From positions 1 to 51,892 of IMG/VR virus record IMGVR_UViG_3300042691_006664: 51,892 nucleotides of DNA, one strand, 5' to 3'. This DNA comes from a virus. The position numbers were made by a program, and so were the translations under genes. How positions within the stretch are numbered: position 1 is the first letter of the stretch; every line of letters starts with the position of its first letter. Under the pieces are notes generated by a model. That model searched no databases, was not told where the DNA came from, and saw only the letters and a program-made list of their open reading frames with translations. Shown piece after piece: positions 14,954 through 20,403 of this stretch.

Positions 14954-15134
14954 TGATGTGCCCTCTCCACTTGTATTTATAGTCGAACTTGGCATCAAGC
15001 AGATGCTTGGTGAAATACGCCTTATCGGCCTTGGACAGCTTGCTCCACCACGGCCAGTTCATCTCACATACGTGGAAGTACCTGTCCCACCGATAGAGGT
15101 AGTCGGACTTATCCACCCACCTGATTGCCATCAT
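14946..15134 (-). CDS. Small aromatic-rich hypothetical protein
   Basis: A 62-residue protein; start at ATG 15134 sharing one base with the previous TGA and with GGGAGG seven bases upstream. It has eight tryptophan/tyrosine residues in the first half (SDYLYRWDRYFHVCEMNWPW) and a basic C terminus. Function unknown. Confidence 0.58.
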   Translation of the reverse strand: MMAIRWVDKSDYLYRWDRYFHVCEMNWPWWSKLSKADKAYFTKHLLDAKFDYKYKWRGHING

Positions 15135-15379
15135 CACACATCCTCCCTGCGGACAATGCTGACCGTGCCATCAAAGGCGATGTTGAGCACCGTGGCCTCA
15201 TAGGCATCCTCTGCCACGATCCACGCCATCTTACCGGGCACTACGCGGGCGATAGGGTTATGCTCCTCATCCAGCACGGTGATGGCCCTACGGCTGTAGC
15301 TGCCGCTGTCGGCAGCGTGGACGATCTTCCAGAACGCTTCCTCGGTAATGGTGAGCACCTTGAGGTTTCCTTCGGTCAT
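15134..15379 (-). CDS. Small hypothetical protein
   Basis: An 81-residue protein with an alpha/beta pattern: TITEEAFWKIVHAA, then RRAITVLDEEHNPIARVV and ATVLNIAFDGTVSIVRRED. The ATG at 15379 shares ATGA with the zinc-ribbon gene before it. No family recognised. Confidence 0.66.
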   Translation of the reverse strand: MTEGNLKVLTITEEAFWKIVHAADSGSYSRRAITVLDEEHNPIARVVPGKMAWIVAEDAYEATVLNIAFDGTVSIVRREDV

Positions 15380-15576
15380 TTTACATTCACTCCTTTCAGA
15401 TCATTGCGGTTTGTCACGACTGTATAGTTGCTCTTGTGCATGGGCACCACGGTGTGACGTACTTTACTCGCTTGTCTATCCCCACACTGTATGCAGGTGT
15501 CAAGGATAGCCGCGCGGGCTGTTGGTAGTATGGGTAACTGGCATACCTTGCACTGTACCACCGTGTTAAACTCCAT
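15376..15576 (-). CDS. Small zinc-ribbon protein
   Basis: A 66-residue protein with two CxxC pairs (VQCKVC at C9 and C12; TCIQCGD at C28 and C31), a typical four-cysteine zinc ribbon, followed by VVPMHKSNYTVVTNRNDLKG, an ending I associate with a conserved small protein of proteobacterial podophages. It is the first gene after the AT-rich region. No ribosome binding site is visible before the ATG at 15576. A possible promoter (TTTACA at 15685-15680, 16 bases, TATACA at 15663-15658) would give a GC-rich leader of about 75 bases. Confidence 0.68.
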   Translation of the reverse strand: MEFNTVVQCKVCQLPILPTARAAILDTCIQCGDRQASKVRHTVVPMHKSNYTVVTNRNDLKGVNVK

Positions 15577-16447
15577 ATGGTTGGGGCGGGCCGAGGCCCC
15601 GCCGGACCCCCATCCTACCACGGCCCGGCCCCGCCGTCAAAACGGCCCGGGTAAATGTGTATAGTTGCCTTGATTTAACTGTAAAAGTTCTTGGGACGTT
15701 CCGTGTACTGTAAAGCATATTGTGGCGAAAGTGGACAAGGTGCACTGATATTACACAACTATATTGTGGCGGTTCGCCACTATCCAAGGAAAAGATTGTG
15801 GCACGGATAGAAATAGGCCAATGATTTCAAGGTGCTATCCAGACTATCCAAACTATCCATGTTTTTTGAGATAATGTGGCCCAGAATTTAAGGGGTCGGT
15901 ATACATATGTGTAAGATATACGTAAGCGTATAGTATTAGGAGATTAAGCCGCTTTACAGGAATAAATGTGATATTTTCAAAAAATTGTACCCAGCTACTA
16001 AAAAATCATGTATTTCTTAGATAGTTTGGATAATATAATATAATAGGAATAGTTCTTAGTATATATATCAAGGGGTTGCCCGTGGTATACACCCCGATCC
16101 GTAAAGCAACAGGAATTTATTGGTGTATAGTTAGCTCTGGATAGTGTGTATAGTCCAGATTGCAGCCACAATTGAACACTTTTAACGTATAATTAGGGCG
16201 AATTATGTCATTTGCATATACACAAATGTAAAAACAACACATTTTGCCCCACAAAATCCAGAATTTACATCATTTATTCCTATATGCCCGTAAAGTGTAC
16301 AGCATATACAGCCCTTGCGTTGCATTATGCGCGCGAGCTATAGGCCCCCGACGTATGGTCGAACGTAGTGAGAGCCAGAAACCCCCCAAAAAACAAGAGG
16401 TTGAGACGTTCACACACGTCGAACGGCAGATTTTGGGCAAAAAGAAA
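15577..16447. other. AT-rich gene-free region, candidate replication origin
   Basis: About 870 bases without a convincing gene in an otherwise packed GC-rich genome. The middle (15700-16320) is strongly AT-rich. It contains seven copies of a CTATCCANA-like 9-mer close to the DnaA box (listed separately), repeated GTGTATAGT strings (15657, 15926, 16123, 16146), and the probable promoter of the leftward genes near its left end. The leftmost 75 bases are very GC-rich and carry GGCGGGGCC twice, a structured leader. Lying between two blocks of leftward genes, it suits an origin plus early promoter. Origin function is inferred from composition and repeats. Confidence 0.6.
15780..16144. repeat. Cluster of seven DnaA-box-like/iteron 9-mers
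   Basis: Plus-strand copies: CTATCCAAG (15780), CTATCCAGA (15835), CTATCCAAA (15844), CTATCCATG (15853); the last three are in perfect 9-base tandem. Minus-strand copies: CTATCCGTG (15810-15802), TTATCCAAA (16033-16025), CTATCCAGA (16144-16136). They differ from the DnaA box TTATCCACA at one to three positions, so DnaA or a phage initiator may bind them. Confidence 0.7.
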
Positions 16448-16464
16448 GGGGGCTTTCGCCCCCT
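16438..16464 (-). terminator. Rho-independent terminator
   Basis: On the minus strand a GGGGGC stem, GAAA loop and GCCCCC (16463-16448), followed by TTTCTTTTT. It starts at the stop of the 32-residue gene and would end the first leftward transcript before the AT-rich region. Confidence 0.85.
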
Positions 16465-16562
16465 CAGTAACCTCGACACGCCCACAGGTAGAACTTCGCT
16501 TTGTCAGTCTGCCATCCGTATGTCCACGCCGCCCAGTGGACCATGTGCCATGAGTATTTCAT
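16464..16562 (-). CDS. 32-residue aromatic-rich peptide
   Basis: A tiny gene: MKYSWHMVHWAAWTYGWQTD followed by KAKFYLWACRGY. It has five tryptophans and three tyrosines in 32 residues. Support comes from the AGGAGG five bases before the ATG at 16562, from the ATGA overlap with the preceding gene, and from the terminator immediately after its stop. Its repeated WxxW-like spacing may let it lie on a membrane. It might have been missed by length-filtered annotation. Function unknown. Confidence 0.55.
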   Translation of the reverse strand: MKYSWHMVHWAAWTYGWQTDKAKFYLWACRGY

Positions 16563-16705
16563 GCGGTCCTCCTGACTAATGTGGCAAACATGCGCGCAAG
16601 CTTGATCACGTCGGCTCGCGTGTTGTTGTCGACCTGCGCAGGCATATGCCTGAGCATGAGCGCCGCGAAATCGTTCATCGCAGCCGCAAATTTTTCTTCC
16701 GTCAT
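16559..16705 (-). CDS. 48-residue hypothetical protein
   Basis: Starts at ATG 16705, five bases after a CAACAGGAGA element (MTEEKFAAAMNDFAALMLRH). It is helical throughout and ends VRRTA. No family recognised. The stop overlaps the start of the 32-residue gene. A perfect stem-loop (16725-16746) separates it from the previous gene. Confidence 0.6.
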   Translation of the reverse strand: MTEEKFAAAMNDFAALMLRHMPAQVDNNTRADVIKLARMFATLVRRTA

Positions 16706-16724
16706 AACCTTCTCCTGTTGAGAG

Positions 16725-16746
16725 GGGAGGAGCTTGCGCTCCTCCC
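16725..16746 (-). promoter_or_regulatory. Perfect intergenic stem-loop
   Basis: A 9-bp stem GGGAGGAGC with GCTCCTCCC (16725-16733, 16738-16746) and a 4-base loop reading GCAA on the minus strand. It follows the stop of the 16753 gene and precedes a CAACAGGAGA element. No T-run. Confidence 0.6.
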
Positions 16747-16752
16747 GCCAGT

Positions 16753-16920
16753 TCACTTGTTGATCTGCTTCCAGACGTGGCCATCTTGGTCGACGAGGAT
16801 CACAGGGCAAGCCTTGGGATCAATCGCCTTTTCCGAGGCCAGCCGTTCCGCTTGGGTATAGCTCGGGAATTGCTTGTTCCGAACAATGCCGTGGCGGTCG
16901 TGATAGGAAACGAAAAACAT
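16753..16920 (-). CDS. 55-residue hypothetical protein
   Basis: From ATG 16920 (MFFVSYHDRHGIVRNKQFPS), eight bases after AGGAG. It shows a beta-alpha-beta pattern: an N-terminal strand pair, a helix (YTQAERLASEKAI) and a C-terminal strand pair (CPVILVDQDGHVWKQI). It resembles other very small phage proteins of similar layout, but I cannot name a family. Confidence 0.62.
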   Translation of the reverse strand: MFFVSYHDRHGIVRNKQFPSYTQAERLASEKAIDPKACPVILVDQDGHVWKQINK

Positions 16921-16943
16921 AGAGCGTTCTCCTGTTGGAAGGT

Positions 16944-16965
16944 GAGGCGGCCCGGAGGCCGCCTC
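16944..16965 (-). promoter_or_regulatory. Perfect intergenic stem-loop
   Basis: A 9-bp stem GAGGCGGCC with GGCCGCCTC (16944-16952, 16957-16965) and a 4-base loop, placed eight bases after the stop of the first leftward gene and just before a CAACAGGAGA element (16928-16938 on the plus strand). No T-run. Confidence 0.6.
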
Positions 16966-16973
16966 GTTTGTTG

Positions 16974-17321
16974 TCAACCCAGCTTGAGAGTATTCTTGGA
17001 CGTGGACTTCGCAGTCGGCTTGACGAATGCGACGGACTTGCGGCCATAGTTGTAGCCGAAGATCATCTCACCGTTTTCCGGCACGCATTCCTTCTTGGAA
17101 GGATCAATGTCGCCTTCCTTGATGGCTTCTGCCGCACCCTTGCGGAGCGAGGCTTCAGCGTGCTTGCGGACCGCCGTTTCAAAATCAGCATTGATTTGCT
17201 GAAGTTGAGCCCTAACCTTGTCCTGAAGCTCGGAAAGTTTCCGAATTTCGGGATGGACCGACTTGTCCTCAAGGTCCAGAGCGAACCAAGCGGGCTTCAC
17301 GTCCGAGCGGAATGTGCTCAT
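16974..17321 (-). CDS. Hypothetical protein, first gene of the leftward arm
   Basis: A 115-residue protein starting MSTFRSDVKPAWFALDLEDK. Residues about 25-68 form a charged helix (ELQDKVRAQLQQINADFETA), then a Lys-rich segment and a short strand region (MIFGYNYGRKSVAFVKPT). Only a weak GAAGAG precedes the ATG at 17321. As the first gene read leftward from the control region it is probably early. No family recognised. Confidence 0.68.
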   Translation of the reverse strand: MSTFRSDVKPAWFALDLEDKSVHPEIRKLSELQDKVRAQLQQINADFETAVRKHAEASLRKGAAEAIKEGDIDPSKKECVPENGEMIFGYNYGRKSVAFVKPTAKSTSKNTLKLG

Positions 17322-17459
17322 TTTCTGTACTCTTCAATCAGCAGGGACCTTTGCAGGCCCGGTCCCTTTCGGGGCCGTCTCGGCGTCACCGCCTCGACAA
17401 CTCAAATGTCTCACAATCGGGGCGAATATGCAAAACGCTTTGCCTTTGCAGGGATTTAA

Positions 17460-17495
17460 GCGCAAGCGCGCTTGCCCGATTGCGCGCGCTTGCGC
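17460..17495. repeat. Perfect 12-bp inverted repeat
   Basis: GCGCAAGCGCGC (17460-17471) and its exact complement GCGCGCTTGCGC (17484-17495) around a 12-base spacer. The left arm also contains part of a 14-base palindrome centred at 17468/17469. A cruciform, a protein-binding site or a structured transcript would all fit. No T-run follows in either direction. Confidence 0.7.
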
Positions 17496-17509
17496 CGCGC
17501 CGCGAGGCA

Positions 17510-17530
17510 GGGGGAGGGGGGGCCGGGGGG
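17510..17530 (+). other. G-run with quadruplex potential
   Basis: Five Gs, one A, seven Gs, two Cs and six Gs in 21 bases. The long central run can supply two tracts, so a four-tract G-quadruplex is possible on the plus strand. Confidence 0.4.
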
Positions 17531-17584
17531 CACATGGATTGGGAAATCTAGAGGCCCGCCCATTTGTAGGCGCACTTTCACACT

Positions 17585-17609
17585 ACGACCCCATTTTACT
17601 ATACAACTT
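17585..17609 (+). repeat. 25-base direct repeat, copy 1
   Basis: Identical to copy 2 (17631-17655) at 23 of 25 positions and 46 bases away from it, start to start. It contains ACGACCCCATTTTAC followed by ATACAAC. It covers the -35 box of promoter P1, so a bound protein would block or aid that promoter. Confidence 0.75.
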
Positions 17610-17623
17610 CTACGTGTTATAAT
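17595..17623 (+). promoter_or_regulatory. Predicted sigma70-type promoter P1, rightward
   Basis: TTTACT (17595-17600), a 17-base spacer and a perfect TATAAT (17618-17623). Transcription would begin near 17630, at the edge of repeat copy 2, giving a leader of about 74 bases before the small terminase gene. Confidence 0.55.
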
Positions 17624-17630
17624 TTTACCC

Positions 17631-17655
17631 ACGACCCCATTTTACCATACAACCT
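17631..17655 (+). repeat. 25-base direct repeat, copy 2
   Basis: Second copy of the repeat at 17585-17609. It starts at the expected start point of promoter P1 and ends 13 bases before the -35 box of P2, an operator-like position for both. Confidence 0.75.
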
Positions 17656-17667
17656 CAGCGTGCATGA

Positions 17668-17696
17668 TTGACAAGCGCCCCAAACTGTAAGATATT
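17668..17696 (+). promoter_or_regulatory. Predicted sigma70-type promoter P2, rightward, leaderless
   Basis: A perfect TTGACA (17668-17673), a 17-base spacer and GATATT (17691-17696, four of six). A start seven or eight bases after the -10 falls on the A of the small terminase ATG (17704), so the transcript would have no 5' leader. Confidence 0.55.
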
Positions 17697-17703
17697 TCCC
17701 TGC

Positions 17704-18192
17704 ATGGACCTGTCGCCCTTCAACTACACCAAGTGGTCAGACCGGCTGGCGTTTGACATGGCGCTGCTGCTGGAGGGCTCCGGCGAGGACATCAAGGAAC
17801 TGATCGACCGCCACAAGATCAGCGAAGATGACCTGCTGGTGTACAGCAAGGACCCGGTGTTCATTAAAAAGGTGGAGCACTACCGGTCCGAAGTTCAGGA
17901 GAAGGGCCTCACCTTCCGCATGAAGGCCCGGGCACAGGCCGAGGAACTTCTTGTCACAAGCTGGACCCTCATCCACAGCGCCGACGTAAGCGCCTCCGTC
18001 AAGGCCGATCTCATCAAGCAGACGGTCAAGTGGGCCGGACTTGAACCGAAAGACACCACCGACATCAGCGCCGGTGGCGGCGGGGTCAGGATCACCATCA
18101 ACCTCAATCAGCAGGAGGACTACTCCTATGACGATGAACAGCAGGTGATCGACCATGACATCGACGATGCCGAATTTGTGGAGCCTGCCTGA
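17704..18192 (+). CDS. Terminase small subunit
   Basis: A 162-residue protein directly in front of the packaging genes. The N-terminal region has an HTH-like helix set (DIKELIDRHKISEDDLLVYS, then PVFIKKVEHYRSEV), followed by long helices (RMKARAQAEELLVTSWTLIH) and an acidic C-terminal tail (DYSYDDEQQVIDHDIDDAEF). This is the usual layout of phage small terminases: DNA recognition, oligomerising helices, and a tail that contacts the large subunit. There is no ribosome binding site before the ATG at 17704, which fits the leaderless promoter P2. The assignment rests on layout and position rather than a signature motif. Confidence 0.75.
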   Translation: MDLSPFNYTKWSDRLAFDMALLLEGSGEDIKELIDRHKISEDDLLVYSKDPVFIKKVEHYRSEVQEKGLTFRMKARAQAEELLVTSWTLIHSADVSASVKADLIKQTVKWAGLEPKDTTDISAGGGGVRITINLNQQEDYSYDDEQQVIDHDIDDAEFVEPA

Positions 18193-18382
18193 CGTTTTGT
18201 CGGACCAGTTCATGGAAGCCCATGACGGTGGGTTCATCACTACCATCTATAGCGCCGTGGACGCAGCCGAGGTCGAACGTACGCTGCAGGAGCACGGCCT
18301 GAGCTACCAGACCAAGATCATCCGCTCCCGCAAGAAGGGGGTGTATTACCAGATCAGACTGCTGGAGGACACCGATGCCTAG
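18155..18382 (+). CDS. Small hypothetical protein
   Basis: A 75-residue protein overlapping the end of the small terminase gene by 38 bases. The start is uncertain: ATG at 18155, 18167 or 18212, none with a clear binding site. The fold looks like beta-alpha-beta-beta (FITTIYSAVDAAEVERTLQE, then YQTKIIRSRKKGVYYQIRLL). No family recognised. It lies between the two terminase genes, where phages often keep small packaging or early-morphogenesis genes. Confidence 0.6.
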   Translation: MTSTMPNLWSLPDVLSDQFMEAHDGGFITTIYSAVDAAEVERTLQEHGLSYQTKIIRSRKKGVYYQIRLLEDTDA

Positions 18383-18566
18383 GAAAGCTCTCCCGGTGTT
18401 TCACATCACCCCCAAGAACGACACGTACCTGCATGTGTTCGACCCGGAGGGGACCTGCTGGTGCTGCCCGATCAGGGATGACGACGACTTCGAGGAGATT
18501 ACCTTTCTGCACCTGTCGTACGACCGGCGGGAGGACTACGAGGACGGACTGAGGAAGCCGCACTGA
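18375..18566 (+). CDS. Small hypothetical protein
   Basis: A 63-residue protein (MPRKALPVFHITPKNDTYLH) with a CWCC cluster at residues 28-31 region and a run of aspartates (RDDDDFEE). GGAGG six bases before the ATG at 18375. Overlaps both neighbours slightly. No family recognised. Confidence 0.62.
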   Translation: MPRKALPVFHITPKNDTYLHVFDPEGTCWCCPIRDDDDFEEITFLHLSYDRREDYEDGLRKPH

Positions 18567-18862
18567 TGAAGAAGAAAAATATGCCCGCTGATTATTCCAG
18601 TGTCGAAGACCAGCGCAGGGGCTGGGCTGGGAACCTTGTTGAGCAGTTCAAGCACCGGGCTGCGCGCAAGGAGCAGACCATTAAGGCCCTGCAGGAGAAG
18701 CAGAAAACCAAGCAGCAGAAAGACACGGAACACGTTCGTAACTACAACTTGGATCGTCAGGGCAGCACTGCGGCTGAGGTTGCCAAAGCGCGGCAGGAAG
18801 CATCCCGTGCGCTTCCCGATATCAAGGTCGGAAAGGCCAAGAGCCCACGTAAATGGCAATAG
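18566..18862 (+). CDS. Hypothetical basic helical protein
   Basis: A 98-residue lysine- and glutamine-rich protein with a long charged helix (FKHRAARKEQTIKALQEKQK, then TKQQKDTEHVR). The ATG at 18566 is in a TGATG junction with the previous gene and the end overlaps the large terminase start by 10 bases, so expression is tied to packaging genes. Function unknown. Confidence 0.62.
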   Translation: MKKKNMPADYSSVEDQRRGWAGNLVEQFKHRAARKEQTIKALQEKQKTKQQKDTEHVRNYNLDRQGSTAAEVAKARQEASRALPDIKVGKAKSPRKWQ

Positions 18863-20244
18863 AGATCAACTATACACCGCCCCGGACGGGCAAGCTGTTC
18901 ATGGAGTGCGATGCCAAGATGCGCGTGCTCATGGGGCCTGTCGGCTCGGGCAAGAGCGTCACGTGCAGTTTCGAGGTCATCCGCCGCGCCAGTATGCAGA
19001 AGCCCGACAGCACAGGCCGCAGGCGCAGCCGCTGGGCAATCGTGCGCGAGACCGCACGCCAGCTTCAGGACACGACGATCAAGACCTTTCTGGATTGGTT
19101 CCCGCCGGGGCCGTGCGGGCAGTTCATGAAAACCACGAAGACCTATTTCTTCAAGGTCGGGGATGTCGAGGCCGAGGTTATGTTCCGTGCGCTGGACGAC
19201 GCCGACGACGTGGCCAACTTGAACTCACTGGAGCTTACTGGGGCGTGGTTCAACGAGTGCCGTGACATTGACCCCGCGATCATCGACGCCATGTCCAAAC
19301 GTATCGGGCGATTTCCGTCTGCCAAGGACGGCGGGCCGACGTGGTTCGGGATGTGGGGGGATACCAACCCGCCCACGATGGATACGTGGTGGTACTACCA
19401 GATGGAAGGTCTCGACCCCAACGACGGCGTCAGCATGAATGACAACGGCTGGGAATTGTTCCGGCAGCCGTCAGGAAGGAGCCCCTATGCAGAGAACATT
19501 GAAAATCTCCCCGAGGGCTACTACGACATCCAAGGCCGCAGTGAGGAGTACGTCCGGGTTTACATCGACGGAGAGTATGGTCTCTCACTGGCGGGTATGC
19601 CGGTTTACAAGTACTTTCGCCCGGACTACCACATGGCTCATGAGCGACTTCGTCCATTTGTCAACGGTAACCGTCCTGTTGTGGTCGGCATGGACCTTGG
19701 GCTCACTCCTGCTGCGCTGATCGGACAGCAAGACCCGCGCGGGCGGGCACTGATCATGGCCGAGGCGATCAGTTACGACATGGGTATCCAGCGGTTTGTC
19801 CGCACCCTCCTTAAGCCCCTGCTGTTCGAGCGGTTCGCCGGGTGCCCCGTCATGGTGGTAGTCGACCCGGCGGGTACCGCGAGAGCCCAGACCGACGAGC
19901 GCAGCGCGGTCGACATCGTCCGCGCCGAGGGGTTCAAGGTCATCCCGGCCAAGACCAACGCCATTTCCGCGCGTATCTCGGCGGTGGACGACTATCTCAT
20001 GCGGCAGGTGGACGGCGACCCGGCCTTCATGGTCGACCCGGGGTGTACACACCTTAAGGCTGCAATGATGGGTGGGTATCGCTACAAGCCCACGGGTGAC
20101 AACCTGATCGACAAGAACAAGCACTCGCACGTTGCAGAAGCTCTCCAGTACCTGTGTCTGCACCTGAATAGCGTGGGCGGGGACGCCATGTACGCCAATC
20201 TGGCGCGTCCGGTGCGGCCTGTCCATGCCGGTGGATGGACGTGA
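18853..20244 (+). CDS. terL: Terminase large subunit
   Basis: A 463-residue DNA-packaging motor. The ATPase half has Walker A GPVGSGKS (residues 28-35) and Walker B LELTGAWFNE with catalytic E135, followed by GMWGDTNPP, the coupling-motif position. The nuclease half has VVVGMDLG (D281), VVVDPAG (D338) and SHVAEALQYL (E429 where many family members have D). It translocates DNA into the procapsid through the portal and cuts the concatemer. It is shorter than T4 or T7 large terminases but within the range for podophages. Only a weak AAGG precedes the ATG at 18853. Confidence 0.95.
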   Translation: MAIEINYTPPRTGKLFMECDAKMRVLMGPVGSGKSVTCSFEVIRRASMQKPDSTGRRRSRWAIVRETARQLQDTTIKTFLDWFPPGPCGQFMKTTKTYFFKVGDVEAEVMFRALDDADDVANLNSLELTGAWFNECRDIDPAIIDAMSKRIGRFPSAKDGGPTWFGMWGDTNPPTMDTWWYYQMEGLDPNDGVSMNDNGWELFRQPSGRSPYAENIENLPEGYYDIQGRSEEYVRVYIDGEYGLSLAGMPVYKYFRPDYHMAHERLRPFVNGNRPVVVGMDLGLTPAALIGQQDPRGRALIMAEAISYDMGIQRFVRTLLKPLLFERFAGCPVMVVVDPAGTARAQTDERSAVDIVRAEGFKVIPAKTNAISARISAVDDYLMRQVDGDPAFMVDPGCTHLKAAMMGGYRYKPTGDNLIDKNKHSHVAEALQYLCLHLNSVGGDAMYANLARPVRPVHAGGWT

Positions 20245-20335
20245 TACAACCCATTGCGTCTCATACCGTGTCATGCCATACTAATGGGGCTTCTGAGGGC
20301 TCACTCCCTTCGGGACACCTCCCTGTTGGAACTTT

Positions 20336-20366
20336 CCCCGGTAGAGTTGATCTACCGGGGATTTTT
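20336..20366 (+). terminator. Rho-independent terminator after terL
   Basis: A perfect 10-bp stem (CCCCGGTAGA with TCTACCGGGG), a 5-base loop, then ATTTTT. The strongest terminator in the window; it separates packaging genes from the fibre genes that follow. Confidence 0.92.
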
Positions 20367-20403
20367 GTGTATCATCACACGTAAACATGTTGGGGACTGA
20401 CTG

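Larger units (their letters stand above)
17322..17703. promoter_or_regulatory. Divergent control region between the two arms
   Basis: 382 bases without a gene, separating leftward and rightward transcription. From left to right: a possible leader hairpin (GGGACC with GGTCCC, 17344-17366), a perfect 12-bp inverted repeat (17460-17495), a G-run (17510-17530), two 25-base direct repeats (17585-17609, 17631-17655) and two sigma70-like rightward promoters. I could not find a convincing leftward promoter. The density of repeats suggests this is where the switch to structural-gene expression is controlled. Confidence 0.65.

Noticed and set aside
5545-14998. Similar strings MPSSSVNTSG (in the 5287-5625 product) and MPSSTINTSG (upstream in-frame extension at 14998)
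   Set aside because: The second lies in an extension that overlaps another gene in a different frame and is not the chosen start, so the likeness is probably coincidence.
16244-16579. A 111-codon plus-strand frame in the AT-rich region
   Set aside because: It crosses the leftward terminator and the end of the 32-residue gene, has no binding site and no recognisable sequence; I treat the region as non-coding.
19585-20274. A 229-codon minus-strand frame across the large terminase gene
   Set aside because: Antisense shadow of terL; no ribosome binding site and histidine/valine-rich nonsense composition.
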